In this document: positions 1-9,095 of the stretch, in pieces
Layout of the letters: each line of letters begins with the position of its first letter
Position numbering within the stretch: the first letter of the stretch is position 1
From: Sphingobacteriaceae bacterium
GTDB taxonomy: Bacteria; Bacteroidota; Bacteroidia; B-17B0; Aurantibacillaceae
Reading direction: 5' to 3'
DNA length: 64,000 nt
Assembly: GCA_947480015.1 (NCBI GenBank)
Contig: CANKBS010000008.1
Location: 47,417-111,416, forward strand
Notes under the pieces: generated by a model
Databases searched by the model: none
The model's input: only the letters and a program-made list of their open reading frames with translations
What the model was told of the DNA's origin: nothing
Made by a program: the position numbers and the translations under genes

Positions 1-324
1 AAATACGGATGTTCGGATACCATTGTAAAAACAATTAAAGTAGAATCTGATTTTAATATTTACGTTCCAAATGCTTTCACACCGAATGGTGATGAGCTCA
101 ATGATATTTTCCTGCCAATTTTAAGAGGGACTAAATTTTATACACTTAGCATCTATAATCGTTGGGGTGCAAATCTCTTTGAAACTAACAACACGGAAGC
201 TGGTTGGGATGGGACTTATAGAGGTGAGGAAGCCAAGCAGGATGTGTATGTGCGGAAGATTACTGTGTCGAGTAATTCTGGAGAACAGAAAACGCTGACC
301 GGGCAGCTTACATTAACCAGATAG
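1..324 (+). CDS. C-terminal end of a T9SS type B (gliding-motility-associated C-terminal domain) protein, partial
   Basis: The first 107 codons read without interruption to a TAG at 322-324; the gene starts outside the window. The visible part carries the hallmarks of the CHU_C / type B sorting domain: PNAFTPNGDELND, then YNRWGANLFE, then GWDGTYRG, ending in a short basic beta-strand (LTLTR). In Bacteroidota this domain directs a folded cargo through the type IX secretion system to the cell surface or medium. The function of the missing N-terminal part cannot be told. The same domain ends the 1530-residue protein at 27.9-32.5 kb. The stop codon lies at the first base of the repeat that follows. 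Confidence 0.9.
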   Translation, partial: KYGCSDTIVKTIKVESDFNIYVPNAFTPNGDELNDIFLPILRGTKFYTLSIYNRWGANLFETNNTEAGWDGTYRGEEAKQDVYVRKITVSSNSGEQKTLTGQLTLTR

Positions 325-470
325 TTTTTACCATATACTGTCTTCGTTTAGCATCTACCATTTTAACCACTAAGGACACAAAGTTTGGCACAAAGGACAC
401 AGAGAAAAAAATTATTTCCCTGTGTTCTCTGTACCTCTGTACCTCTGTGTTAAATGGTCCACTGAGTTTC
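321..470. repeat. Intergenic hairpin repeat, copy 1
   Basis: This stretch shares its first 85 bases or so with 582-665: a conserved head (CCATATnCTGnCTTCGTTTAGC), then AACCACnAAGG and runs of CACAAAG. It then folds back: GGACACAGAG near 395-404 faces CTGTGTTCTCTGT near 420-432. It contains no credible ORF. I take it for a dispersed intergenic element; the number of genomic copies is unknown. Confidence 0.65.
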
Positions 471-540
471 GCTTGCGAAACATTGCTATGTTTTTCTTTG
501 CTCTCTTGTTCAGCACAATCTAGGTACTTCTATGTTTCTA

Positions 541-556
541 TCCCGATAAATCGGGA
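541..556. repeat. Perfect short inverted repeat
   Basis: TCCCGAT-AA-ATCGGGA forms a perfect 7-bp stem with a 2-base centre, lying between the two copies of the larger hairpin repeat. No T-tract follows on either strand, so it is not an obvious terminator. Function unknown. Confidence 0.5.
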
Positions 557-581
557 CAAGTTGTGGTTAAATTTTGGCAAC

Positions 582-728
582 ATAGTTTTCCATATTCTGG
601 CTTCGTTTAGCGTTCAACCTTGTTAACCACAAAGGCGCACAAAGAAAAGGCACAAAGAGCACAATGTTATTAATGCTTACATTGTGCTCTTTGTGTAAAC
701 CTCTGTGGACTTTGTGGTCAAACATCCA
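582..728. repeat. Intergenic hairpin repeat, copy 2
   Basis: Second copy of the element that begins at 321, in the same orientation and about 261 bases downstream. It forms a long imperfect hairpin: GCACAAAGAGCACAATG near 650-666 is complementary to CATTGTGCTCTTTGTG near 679-694, and outer arms ACCACAAAG / CTTTGTGGT extend the stem. It ends next to the msrA stop codon, so it may also end msrA transcription. No ORF. Confidence 0.7.
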
Positions 729-729
729 T

Positions 730-1422
730 TTAGTGTTTTAGTTTATTTTTAAACACTTTTTCGAATTTTTCTACCTTAGGCTGGATCACAAATTTACAAT
801 AGCCTTCGCTGCCGTTTTGATTGTAATAATTTTGGTGATAATCTTCAGCCGGATAATAATTCGTAAAGGGTTTTATTTCTGTCGCAATAGGATTAGGATA
901 TACCTTGGCTTCGTTTAGTTCCTTTTTATATTTTTCGGCTAATTGTTTTTGCTCGGCATTGTGATAAAAAATAGCCGAACGGTACTGGGTCCCGAAATCG
1001 TTACCCTGACTGTTCAAAGTCGTTGGATCATGCGTTTTCCAGAACACCTCCAGCAAGTCTTCAAACTTAATTTTTGTATTATCAAAAACAATTTGGCACA
1101 CTTCGGCATGACCGGTGCTACCATTACAAACTTCACGATAAGATGGATTTTTTACCGTGCCCCCACTATACCCGCTTTTAATACTCATCACCCCATCCAA
1201 ACGTTGAAACACCGCTTCCACGCACCAAAAACAGCCGGCTCCAAAAGTAGCGGTATCAATGGTTTGATTTGGATCAGCGGCTCTATCGGCTGCTAAATGC
1301 TCTCCGGTAAGTTTATTTTCTGTGTTCATGCTTGAATTGGTTTTTGTTTGCCCGCAGGCCGACATAAAAAAAACAGCTGCAACAAGGGTTACAGCTAATT
1401 TAAAGGATTTTACTTTTATCAT
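730..1422 (-). CDS. msrA: Peptide-methionine (S)-S-oxide reductase MsrA, predicted lipoprotein
   Basis: Reduces methionine-S-sulfoxide in oxidised proteins. The 230-residue product has the MsrA signature GAGCFWCVEAVF with catalytic Cys64, the YSGG segment near 85, GHAEVCQI near 105 and YHQNYY near 195; a late cysteine (GYCKF, near 209) may resolve the disulfide. The N-terminus is a lipoprotein signal with a lipobox at FMSAC (Cys23), so the enzyme probably works in the periplasm or on a membrane rather than in the cytoplasm. It lies 14 bases after a hypothetical secreted protein gene in the same direction, which suggests co-transcription. There is no fused MsrB domain. Confidence 0.95.
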   Translation of the reverse strand: MIKVKSFKLAVTLVAAVFFMSACGQTKTNSSMNTENKLTGEHLAADRAADPNQTIDTATFGAGCFWCVEAVFQRLDGVMSIKSGYSGGTVKNPSYREVCNGSTGHAEVCQIVFDNTKIKFEDLLEVFWKTHDPTTLNSQGNDFGTQYRSAIFYHNAEQKQLAEKYKKELNEAKVYPNPIATEIKPFTNYYPAEDYHQNYYNQNGSEGYCKFVIQPKVEKFEKVFKNKLKH

Positions 1423-1436
1423 AGGATATCACGAAT

Positions 1437-1973
1437 CTATCTTTTAGGCGGATCAGGTACCGTGCCAGGCTCAATAATTTCAAACAATTTGTTCTCTTTT
1501 TTTACTTTCACTTTTTTTGGCTTTCCACCCTTTTCGCGCCCCACAAAATCAAAGTACTTCTTTAATTTATCGTTTTTGGTAATTTTTATGGTTCCATCCA
1601 AATCCCATTCCTGAGATTCAAAATTAATGGTCACGGTGGTGTTATCAGGATTGGTAGCAGAGGCTTCCACCACCAGTAAACGCACTTCAGTATCGGTTGA
1701 ATCGGTAAATATAGAATCCTTGTTAATGCGGTAACGAATCCATTTATAACCAAACTTGTCGTATAAATAATCACTAAATAGTTTACCCTCCTTAAACTCC
1801 AATTTATCACTAATTGCCTTTTTTCCTGCAACACCATCTTTCGATTCATCAAGCATTATATTAAATTTACGCTTGTGCAAAGGGTCTTTTTCTGTTTTGA
1901 AGGCCAGCGTAAAAAACAGAACCACTGAGGCAAGCATAAGATATTTAAAAGAAATTTGTTTTTTGATCATCAT
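1437..1973 (-). CDS. Hypothetical secreted protein upstream of msrA
   Basis: 178 residues; I do not recognise the family. It starts with two adjacent Met codons, then a Lys pair and a hydrophobic segment (YLMLASVVLFFTLAF, residues 11-25), so it is probably exported or anchored. The mature part is rich in Lys, Asp and Glu and looks like a small beta-rich domain (RLLVVEASATNPDNTTVTINFESQ). The basic C-terminus ends in PGTVPDPPKR. The 14-base gap to msrA suggests one transcript, so a link to envelope redox repair is possible but is only inferred from position. Confidence 0.6.
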   Translation of the reverse strand: MMIKKQISFKYLMLASVVLFFTLAFKTEKDPLHKRKFNIMLDESKDGVAGKKAISDKLEFKEGKLFSDYLYDKFGYKWIRYRINKDSIFTDSTDTEVRLLVVEASATNPDNTTVTINFESQEWDLDGTIKITKNDKLKKYFDFVGREKGGKPKKVKVKKENKLFEIIEPGTVPDPPKR

Positions 1974-2055
1974 AACACGTTAAATTTTACTGACATTTGA
2001 TACGTAAAAATAGGAATTTATTATTTATTCAACCGTTAAATATAATTAACAATCC

Positions 2056-3327
2056 ATGCAACCCCTAGCTGAACGAATTCGCCCCAAAAGCCTAGAGCAG
2101 TATATTGGGCAGCATCATATCATTGGCGAAAGTAGCGCTTTAAGATCGGCCATACGTCAAAATTTATTGCCCTCCATTTTATTATGGGGACCGCCCGGTG
2201 TTGGTAAAACCTCACTGGCCCTTATTATTGCTAATGAATTAAAACGCCCCTTTTATTTACTCAGTGCCATTAATAGTGGTGTGAAGGATGTTAGAGAAGT
2301 GATTGAAAAAGCCAGCGATAATAATTTATTTAATCAGAATAAACCCGTTTTGTTTATCGATGAGATTCACCGTTTTAGTAAATCGCAACAGGATTCCTTG
2401 CTTGGCGCCGTTGAAAAAGGTGTGGTGACCTTAATTGGTGCTACGACCGAGAATCCATCCTTTGAGGTGATTCCGGCTTTATTATCACGCTGTCAGGTTT
2501 ATGTTTTAAAACCTCTGGAAGAGAAGGAATTACTGAGTTTATTGCACTATGCTATTAAGGAAGATGAATTTCTTTCAAAAAAATACGTCACACTGAAAGA
2601 GCATGAAGCCCTCATACGATTGAGTGGCGGCGATGCCCGCAAATTACTAAATGCACTTGAAATCACTGTTAATAGTTTTGATGAAAAGGAGGTCGTGATT
2701 ACCAATGATGTGGTTTTACAAGTCATTCAACAAAACCTGGCCTTGTATGATAAAAGCGGCGAGCAGCATTACGATATTATTTCCGCCTTTATAAAATCAA
2801 TCAGAGGCTCCGATCCCAACGCTGCTCTGTATTATCTGGCCCGCATGATTAAAGGTGGTGAAGATCCGCTATTTATTGCACGACGTTTGCTTATCCTGTC
2901 GAGTGAAGACATCGGAAATGCCAATCCCAATGCGTTATTAATGGCCAACAATTGTTTTAATGCCGTAAATGTTATTGGAATGCCTGAAGCCAGAATTATT
3001 TTATCGCAGTGTGTAACTTATTTAGCTTGCAGTGCCAAAAGCAATGCCAGCTACATGGCTATTGACGAGGCTTTGGCGGCCGTTGATAAAAACGGTGATT
3101 TGCCGGTGCCTTTACATTTAAGAAATGCGCCTACCAAATTAATGAAGGCGATGAATTATGGCAAAGATTATCAATATGCCCATTCCTTTGAAAACAATTT
3201 CGTGGAACTGGAATTTTTACCAGATGAATTAAGCGGCACAAAGTTTTATGATCCCGGTAACAACGCGCGCGAAGCCGAACAAAGAAATTACCTTAAAAAA
3301 TTATGGAAAGAAAAATACGGCTATTAA
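2056..3327 (+). CDS. rarA: Replication-associated recombination protein RarA (MgsA), AAA+ ATPase
   Basis: The 423-residue product matches the RarA/MgsA/WRNIP1 family, which acts at stalled replication forks. It opens with [16 protein letters not shown], typical of clamp-loader-like AAA+ proteins, followed by Walker A GPPGVGKT (45-52), Walker B FIDEIH (100-105), a sensor 1 region [11 protein letters not shown] and [13 protein letters not shown] at sensor 2. The C-terminal half has the family tetramerisation region ([34 protein letters not shown]). Length is normal. It is divergent from the msrA pair and convergent with the next gene. Confidence 0.95.
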   Translation: MQPLAERIRPKSLEQYIGQHHIIGESSALRSAIRQNLLPSILLWGPPGVGKTSLALIIANELKRPFYLLSAINSGVKDVREVIEKASDNNLFNQNKPVLFIDEIHRFSKSQQDSLLGAVEKGVVTLIGATTENPSFEVIPALLSRCQVYVLKPLEEKELLSLLHYAIKEDEFLSKKYVTLKEHEALIRLSGGDARKLLNALEITVNSFDEKEVVITNDVVLQVIQQNLALYDKSGEQHYDIISAFIKSIRGSDPNAALYYLARMIKGGEDPLFIARRLLILSSEDIGNANPNALLMANNCFNAVNVIGMPEARIILSQCVTYLACSAKSNASYMAIDEALAAVDKNGDLPVPLHLRNAPTKLMKAMNYGKDYQYAHSFENNFVELEFLPDELSGTKFYDPGNNAREAEQRNYLKKLWKEKYGY

Positions 3328-3341
3328 ACGTATTTATTTTG

Positions 3342-3380
3342 TGCTTATAAAATTGATTGACGAGAGATAAGCATCTTTTA
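3342..3380 (+). terminator. Possible rarA terminator
   Basis: TGCTTAT (3342-3348) pairs with ATAAGCA (3367-3373) across an 18-base loop and is followed by TCTTTTAAAA. The stem is short and the loop long, so support is weak; the position just after rarA is right. Confidence 0.3.
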
Positions 3381-3385
3381 AAAAA

Positions 3386-3979
3386 TTACCATTCGTCTTT
3401 TGAAGCATCCTTAGATAATTTGGCCATACCAGCTTTTAAATCAATGACCACCTGTGCAGCACCACGAAGCGCTTCACCTCGTATTTTTTTCCAAACAATA
3501 TCATCTAAACCAATACTGCCGCATTCAGGTATTTTATTATCGATACTTCCACCACTGGTGTTACCGCTTTTACTTAGGTGCTTGATTTCAGATACGGTGT
3601 ATTTATACTTACTTGTTTTACACTCAATCACCACCTTCATACTTATTTTTCCGGTGTAATCAAATTGTGGATTCAAATCTTTTGGCTTAACAGGAAAAGT
3701 AACTGTACACTCAGCTTTGCCACTGGTGTTTGCGCCACTTGTTTTTTTATACATAGCATCACTTTCTTCCTTAATCCAGTTAATAGCACGCAACACTAAC
3801 TCACTGGCTGGTACCGAATCGGTTGGAATAACCTCTGTTAATTTTGTATCGGCCTTTTTCTTGGCGAATTCATCTTCCTCTTTTTTTGGCGATTCAGTTG
3901 TTACCGTTTGAGCCATTAGTGTACCGGAAATAAATAGAACTGATACTAACAGGAAACTTGCTTTTAATCTTTTAATCAT
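3386..3979 (-). CDS. Secreted protein with a DUF4468-like domain
   Basis: 197 residues. A clear signal peptide (MIKRLKASFLLVSVLFISGTLMAQ) precedes a charged linker rich in Lys and Glu. The segment from about 62 to 135 (RAINWIKEESDAMYKK...GKAECTVTF...GKISMKVVIECKTSKYKYTVSEIKHL) has the pattern of the DUF4468 / TBP-like-fold domain of Bacteroidota: an amphipathic helix, then strands ending in a K-Y-K-Y-T-V motif. The family has no established function. It is monocistronic, convergent with rarA. Domain naming is from memory of the motif pattern. Confidence 0.6.
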   Translation of the reverse strand: MIKRLKASFLLVSVLFISGTLMAQTVTTESPKKEEDEFAKKKADTKLTEVIPTDSVPASELVLRAINWIKEESDAMYKKTSGANTSGKAECTVTFPVKPKDLNPQFDYTGKISMKVVIECKTSKYKYTVSEIKHLSKSGNTSGGSIDNKIPECGSIGLDDIVWKKIRGEALRGAAQVVIDLKAGMAKLSKDASKDEW

Positions 3980-4044
3980 GTCTGATTTATTTTTATCTAA
4001 ATAATTTAGTTCTTTTTTAAATGAATGTTCGAATTTACAAATTT

Positions 4045-6453
4045 TTAGTAAATAGCGGGAAATTGATTCGGATTTGATTCTCTTAAAAGAGTATAAATCA
4101 TATCAAAAACATCGTCCGAATTGGGTTTACTAAAATAATCGCCATCGCTGCCGTATGCCGGACGGTGTTCCTTAGACGCAATGGTGAGAGGTGCGGCATC
4201 CAAATAACGATAAGCGCCTTGTTCTTCCATGATTTTTTGCAAAATATAGGCTGAGGCTCCACCGGGCACATCTTCGTCCAATACAACTAGTCGATTGGTT
4301 TTTTTAACCGAATCGACCAGACTTTTATGAATATCAAAAGGAATGAGGGTCTGGAGATCAATCAATTCAACCGAAACGCCATGTTTTTCGAGGTTTTTTA
4401 CAGCATCCTGTGCCACACGCACACTGCTGCCATAAGTAACCAGGGTGACATCCTTTCCTTCTTTTAATACTTCAGGAATGCCTAAAGCCACTTTGTATTC
4501 ACCAAAATTAGAAGGTTGTTTTTCTTTTAAACGGTAAGCATTTAATGGTTCTATGATTAACGCAGGTTCATCGGCCTGCAATAAAGTGTTGTAAAAGCCC
4601 GAAGCAATGGTCATGTTACGAGGCACACATACGTTGATACCGCGACATGCACTCACAATCATTCCCATAGGCGAACCACTGTGCCACACCCCTTCTAAAC
4701 GGTGACCACGGGTACGAATAAGTACCGGTGCTTTTTGACGACCCTTGGTGCGCCATTGCAGGGTGGCCAAATCGTCGCTCATTAATTGCAATGCATATAA
4801 CAAATAATCGAGGTATTGAATTTCGGCAATTGGTCGCAGGCCACGCATGGCAAGACCTATAGCCTGCCCCATAATGGTAGCTTCACGAATACCGGTATCA
4901 AAAACCCGGTGTTCGCCGTATTTTAACTGCAAGCCTTCTAAACCTTGATTTACACCGCCTATTTTACCGGAGTCCTCACCAAAAATAATTACCTGCGGAT
5001 ACTTTTTTAAGATGGCATCAAAATTCTCACGTAAGATCTCTCGTCCGTCCATTTGCTTTTCTTCGCCATACTGCACCGGAGCCCCACTAATATTACCAAC
5101 CTTTTGAGCCGATTGGGAATACAAATGTGAACTATAACGATCGTTGTTTTGCAAACGAGCCGTTTCGAGCCAGGAAACCAATTGCTGGCGAGCTTCTCTA
5201 GGACTGTTAATGGTTTCACGCAACACGTTTTTTACAGCCGAATGAAGATCGCGTCTGTTCGGTTCTTTAATACCTAAAATTTCTTTTTTTATGTTGAGTA
5301 CCAGCTCTCCGCCTATTTCATCAAAGAAAACACATACGTCGGCAATTTCGTTTTTTATCGGACTCAGATACTCGCTCCAGGCAGCATTTTTGGCCAGTTT
5401 AACGAGTTCTTTAGCGTCTTCTTCAATCTTATTTAATTCTTCTTCATTGGCCAAGGCATTGGTGAGAATCCAGTCCCGCATTTGTTTGATACAATCAAAA
5501 TCAATTTCCCATTGCAAACGTTCTTTACTTTTGTAACGCTCATGCGAGCCACTGGTACTGTGTCCTTGCGGCTGTGTGACTTCTTCCACATGCACTAAAA
5601 CCGGCACGTGTTCTTCGCGACAAACCTTAATGGCTTTTTCGTATGTTTCGCATAAATGCGCGTAATCCCAACCTTTTGTTTTGAAAATCTCGTAACCTTT
5701 TGCGCCATTTTCACGCTGAAAGCCTTTTAATACCTCACTGATACTTTCTTTCGTAGTTTGATATTTTTTCGGAACAGAAATGCCATGCCCGTCATCCCAG
5801 ACGCTCATAAGCATGGGCACTTGTAAAACGCCGGCTGCATTAATGGTTTCCCAGAATAAACCTTCACTGGTGGAGGCATCGCCAATGGTACCAAATGCCA
5901 CTTCATTGCCTTTGTTGCTAAAATTAGTGAAAGGCTCTTGTTGCAAATCTTTATTTAGGCGATAAAAATACGAGGCATAGGCTAATCCCAGTAAACGCGG
6001 CATCTGCCCGGCTGTTGGTGAAATATCGCTGCTTGAATTTTTTTGATTGATCAGGGCTTTAAAACTTCCGTCGTCGTTTAAACTGTGGGTGCCAAAGTGG
6101 CCTCCCATCTGCCTACCGCCACTCATGGGCTCCTGCGAAAGCTCAGTATGTCCGTATAAACCTGCAAACCACTGTTGAATGGTGAGCGCTCCTATAGAGA
6201 ACATAAACGTTTGATCACGGTAATATCCACTACGAAAATCACCAGTATTAAAAACCTTGCTCAGCGCTATTTGCGCCAGTTCTTTTCCGTCACCAAAAAT
6301 ACCAAACTTGGCTTTTCCGGTTAATACTTCCTTCCTCCCCAATAAACTAGCCTGACGGCTTTCGTTTGCCAACCTAAAATCATTTAGCACAATAGTTTTA
6401 AATTCATCAAAACTCAAATTGCTGGTTTTGGCGGCACTGTCTTGTTTTCCCAT
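4045..6453 (-). CDS. Fused E1 alpha/beta subunit of a 2-oxo-acid (branched-chain type) dehydrogenase
   Basis: 802 residues carrying both halves of a thiamine-diphosphate E1 enzyme. The alpha half has RSGYYRD near 74-80, SGGRQMGGHFG near 111-121 and the ThDP/Mg motif GDASTSEGLFWETIN (191-205, G-D and N typical). The beta half starts near residue 466 (MDGREILRENFDAILKKYP) with FGEDSG, GIREATIMGQAIGLAMRGLRPIAEIQYLDYL and the C-terminal transketolase domain. Such fusions are common in Bacteroidota and are often annotated as 2-oxoisovalerate dehydrogenase; they decarboxylate 2-oxo acids and pass the acyl group to a lipoyl E2. No E2 or E3 gene is near, so substrate class is inferred. Databases sometimes mislabel this family as a formylmethanofuran dehydrogenase. 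Confidence 0.9.
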   Translation of the reverse strand: MGKQDSAAKTSNLSFDEFKTIVLNDFRLANESRQASLLGRKEVLTGKAKFGIFGDGKELAQIALSKVFNTGDFRSGYYRDQTFMFSIGALTIQQWFAGLYGHTELSQEPMSGGRQMGGHFGTHSLNDDGSFKALINQKNSSSDISPTAGQMPRLLGLAYASYFYRLNKDLQQEPFTNFSNKGNEVAFGTIGDASTSEGLFWETINAAGVLQVPMLMSVWDDGHGISVPKKYQTTKESISEVLKGFQRENGAKGYEIFKTKGWDYAHLCETYEKAIKVCREEHVPVLVHVEEVTQPQGHSTSGSHERYKSKERLQWEIDFDCIKQMRDWILTNALANEEELNKIEEDAKELVKLAKNAAWSEYLSPIKNEIADVCVFFDEIGGELVLNIKKEILGIKEPNRRDLHSAVKNVLRETINSPREARQQLVSWLETARLQNNDRYSSHLYSQSAQKVGNISGAPVQYGEEKQMDGREILRENFDAILKKYPQVIIFGEDSGKIGGVNQGLEGLQLKYGEHRVFDTGIREATIMGQAIGLAMRGLRPIAEIQYLDYLLYALQLMSDDLATLQWRTKGRQKAPVLIRTRGHRLEGVWHSGSPMGMIVSACRGINVCVPRNMTIASGFYNTLLQADEPALIIEPLNAYRLKEKQPSNFGEYKVALGIPEVLKEGKDVTLVTYGSSVRVAQDAVKNLEKHGVSVELIDLQTLIPFDIHKSLVDSVKKTNRLVVLDEDVPGGASAYILQKIMEEQGAYRYLDAAPLTIASKEHRPAYGSDGDYFSKPNSDDVFDMIYTLLRESNPNQFPAIY

Positions 6454-6471
6454 CGTAAATCCTTAGTATTA

Positions 6472-6479
6472 CAAATATA
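6472..6479 (-). promoter_or_regulatory. Putative -7 box for the E1 fusion gene
   Basis: Read on the minus strand this is TATATTTG, a match to the Bacteroidota sigma-A -7 consensus TAnnTTTG, 18 bases before the ATG. No clear TTG is found at the expected -33 position, so it is a partial match. Confidence 0.4.
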
Positions 6480-6634
6480 ACAGATTGAGTGGAATGCGGA
6501 AAATATTTTAGTTTTTTGTCTAAAATTTAACCTTGTAAGTCCTTTTCCACCTCAAAATCAGCAATAATTTAATCCTGACTTAATTTTCCCTATCTTTAAA
6601 TTTCCACTAATCAAAAACTGAATAAATAATAACC

Positions 6635-8752
6635 ATGCGTATCCACTTTACCAATCTCTTTTTACTTTTAACGGCCTCATTTTTCTCGCAAAATTTTTGT
6701 CTAAGTACCGAAATGCAAGCCAAATGGTTTAAACTGCATCCCGAATTAAAAGCCAATTTCGAGACGTTAAAACAACAGGCTGCCCAACAAGATCAACATG
6801 ATTTCCAAAACGGATACAATCACTCGCAACATAAAAGTACTTCTGCAACGCCTATTTACACGGTTCCCGTAGTGTTTCATATTTTACATACAGGTGGACA
6901 AGAAAACATTTCAGATGCACAGGTAATTGACGCAGTAAATATATTAACCCGCGATTACAACCGCCAGAATGCCGATACCACAAACGTAGTGGTACAGTTT
7001 AAACAACTCATTGGTGACATTCAGTTTGAATTTCGTTTGGCCACCAAAGATCCGAATGGCAATTGCACCAATGGCATTATCCGACACTGGGATACCAAGA
7101 CAGACTGGACTGGCGATTACAACGATTATATTTATAGCTGGCCCTCCAACAACTATTTAAATATTTATGTGGTGCGCACCATGGGTGGTGGCGCTGCTGG
7201 TTATACATTTTTACCGGGTACTGGTGTGCCAACAGCAGTGGACGCAATAGTTGTTTTAAGTTCTTATGTGGGAAGTATTGGCACAAGTAACGTTGGCCTA
7301 TCGCGGGTATTAACACACGAGGTGGGACACTGGTTTAACCTCGATCATGTTTGGGGTGGAACAAATAATCCCGGTGTGTCCTGTGGCGACGACGGTGTAA
7401 GCGATACACCCATTACCATGGGATTTAGTTCATGCAACTTAAACAACGCGGCCATTTGTAATCCCGGAATTGTTGAGAACGTTCAAAATTACATGGAGTA
7501 TGCTTATTGCGATCGTATGTTTACCATTGGTCAAGCTGCACGTATGCAAAGCACCATCAATAGTCCGATTGCTGGAAGAAAAAATTTATCAACGCCGGCT
7601 AATTTAATTGCTACTGGTATTGTGAACCCACTTTCCAATTGTGTGCCGAAATTAAATATCACTGCTTTTCCAACCTTTACGGTTTGTGCCGGCAGAAGCA
7701 TTAGTCTGAATAGCTTTACTTATAACGCCATACCAACTTCGTATGCGTGGACTGTAAATAACGGTGCTTTATTATCAAATGCCAGTTCGGCAAATCCGAG
7801 CTTAACGCTTGTAAATACAGGTACTGTGGCAGTTCAATGTGTCGTAAGTAATGCCAATGGTAGCAGTACCGAAACCATGGTGGTTACCGGACTAAATTCG
7901 GCTCCACAAATTACCAACACCAAATTGGAAAGTTTTGAAGACCCGAGTGCTTTATTACCGGCTAACTGGAAGGTGATTAACCCCACTACGCCAAGCGAAA
8001 AATGGGAAATCTTTTCATATGGCGGCTCTGAAGGTGCGGCCAGTATGTATGTGCCGGGAGAAAGCATGACTGCCAATTCAATTGAGCTTTTAGAAAGTCC
8101 TTCTTTTGATTTTAAAAATAATCCGGGTGCTGTGTTTACGTTTAAATGTGCTTATGCTAAAAAAACGGTTTCACAGAAGGATGTGTTTAAAGTTCAGGCC
8201 AGTAAAAACTGTGGTGGCAGTTGGAGTGATGTGCTAATACCGGGAATGAACGGACTGGCGAATGCTTCAGGAGGCATTGATTCGAATCTTTATTATCCGG
8301 TTCCTTATCAATGGGTTTTTAAAAATGTGAGCGATTTTAATAATCAAAATTTTTCACCATTCAGAAATGAGGAAAATGTCATCTTTCGTTTCTATTTTCA
8401 AGAAGATGTAAATGGTGCTGGACTCGGTAATCGTTTTTATTTGGACGAGGTGAACTTCTCAACACCTTTAGGCATTAATGATCTGAGCCGTTCAATAGGT
8501 TTTAGTGTTTATCCCAATCCAAGTAAGGCTTCTGTTAAACTTAATTTTCATTTATCAGATGCTGCTAACATTCGTGTGAAATTACTAAACATCAGCGGTT
8601 CTGTTGTGGAGGAAACAAGTCTCAAACAATTTACAAACGGTGAACATGAAATTGAACTGAATAGTAATGCCACTTTATCGGCAGGAATTTATTTTGTAAA
8701 TCTTGAATTGAACGGCACCAAACTCAGTCGTAAAATTGTGATCACCAACTAA
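6635..8752 (+). CDS. Secreted M43-family zinc metalloprotease with T9SS type A sorting domain
   Basis: 705 residues. An N-terminal signal (about residues 1-23) leads to a pappalysin/M43-type catalytic domain with the extended zinc motif HEVGHWFNLDH: His228, Glu229, His232 and His238; the sequence NYMEYAYCDRMF downstream fits the Met-turn. A PKD/Ig-like segment follows (CAGRSISLNSFTYNAIPTSYAWTVNNG), then a jelly-roll-like region, and a type A sorting domain from about 622 (YPNPSKASVKLNF ... SAGIYFVNLELNG ... KIVITN). The protein should be exported by Sec, moved across the outer membrane by T9SS and have the tail removed. Substrates are probably extracellular proteins. Its ATG lies 181 bases from the divergent E1 start. 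Confidence 0.92.
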   Translation: MRIHFTNLFLLLTASFFSQNFCLSTEMQAKWFKLHPELKANFETLKQQAAQQDQHDFQNGYNHSQHKSTSATPIYTVPVVFHILHTGGQENISDAQVIDAVNILTRDYNRQNADTTNVVVQFKQLIGDIQFEFRLATKDPNGNCTNGIIRHWDTKTDWTGDYNDYIYSWPSNNYLNIYVVRTMGGGAAGYTFLPGTGVPTAVDAIVVLSSYVGSIGTSNVGLSRVLTHEVGHWFNLDHVWGGTNNPGVSCGDDGVSDTPITMGFSSCNLNNAAICNPGIVENVQNYMEYAYCDRMFTIGQAARMQSTINSPIAGRKNLSTPANLIATGIVNPLSNCVPKLNITAFPTFTVCAGRSISLNSFTYNAIPTSYAWTVNNGALLSNASSANPSLTLVNTGTVAVQCVVSNANGSSTETMVVTGLNSAPQITNTKLESFEDPSALLPANWKVINPTTPSEKWEIFSYGGSEGAASMYVPGESMTANSIELLESPSFDFKNNPGAVFTFKCAYAKKTVSQKDVFKVQASKNCGGSWSDVLIPGMNGLANASGGIDSNLYYPVPYQWVFKNVSDFNNQNFSPFRNEENVIFRFYFQEDVNGAGLGNRFYLDEVNFSTPLGINDLSRSIGFSVYPNPSKASVKLNFHLSDAANIRVKLLNISGSVVEETSLKQFTNGEHEIELNSNATLSAGIYFVNLELNGTKLSRKIVITN

Positions 8753-8785
8753 TTAATTGGGCCTCAAAAAGAAATATTTTTTTAT

Positions 8786-8877
8786 TTGGGCGCCCGGGCG
8801 GGCTGCGCCGGGCTCTATGCACAGTCTGGCTCATCAAGCCAATGGCTTGCTGCCCTATCCCTCGCGCTCACAGGATT
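8786..8877. repeat. GC-rich hairpin repeat element, short copy
   Basis: A compact GC-rich block in an AT-rich gap. It starts GGGCGCCCGGGCGGGCTG, has a GCCCGG / CCGGGC stem, then a second hairpin CAAGCC-AAT-GGCTTG (8834-8848), and ends GCGCTCACAGGATT. The same start, second hairpin and end recur at 52558-52743 with one extra hairpin inserted. No ORF. The rest of the 8753-9095 gap is AT-rich, with only the trxA terminator recognised. Confidence 0.75.
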
Positions 8878-9044
8878 TAAAATTCGTGGATAATTCTTCT
8901 ATTTTAGTTTAAAAATTAAAAGTTTCAAGGTATTTTGATTAAAGAATGATCATCCTGCAAATTGAAAAACTCACTGCTTTTTGCATCTCTTTATTAATTT
9001 ATCTTATAGACTAATTGATTCTCGACTAATTAAATATGGAAAAT

Positions 9045-9082
9045 AAAAAATCCCGACCTCTTAAGAGAACGGGATTTTTTTT
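9045..9082 (-). terminator. Rho-independent terminator of trxA
   Basis: AAAAAATCCCG and CGGGATTTTTTTT pair, with an inner CTCTT/AAGAG extension. A T-tract follows the stem on both strands, so it can act in both directions; it lies just past the trxA stop. Confidence 0.85.
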
Positions 9083-9095
9083 AAATAAATTTTAA

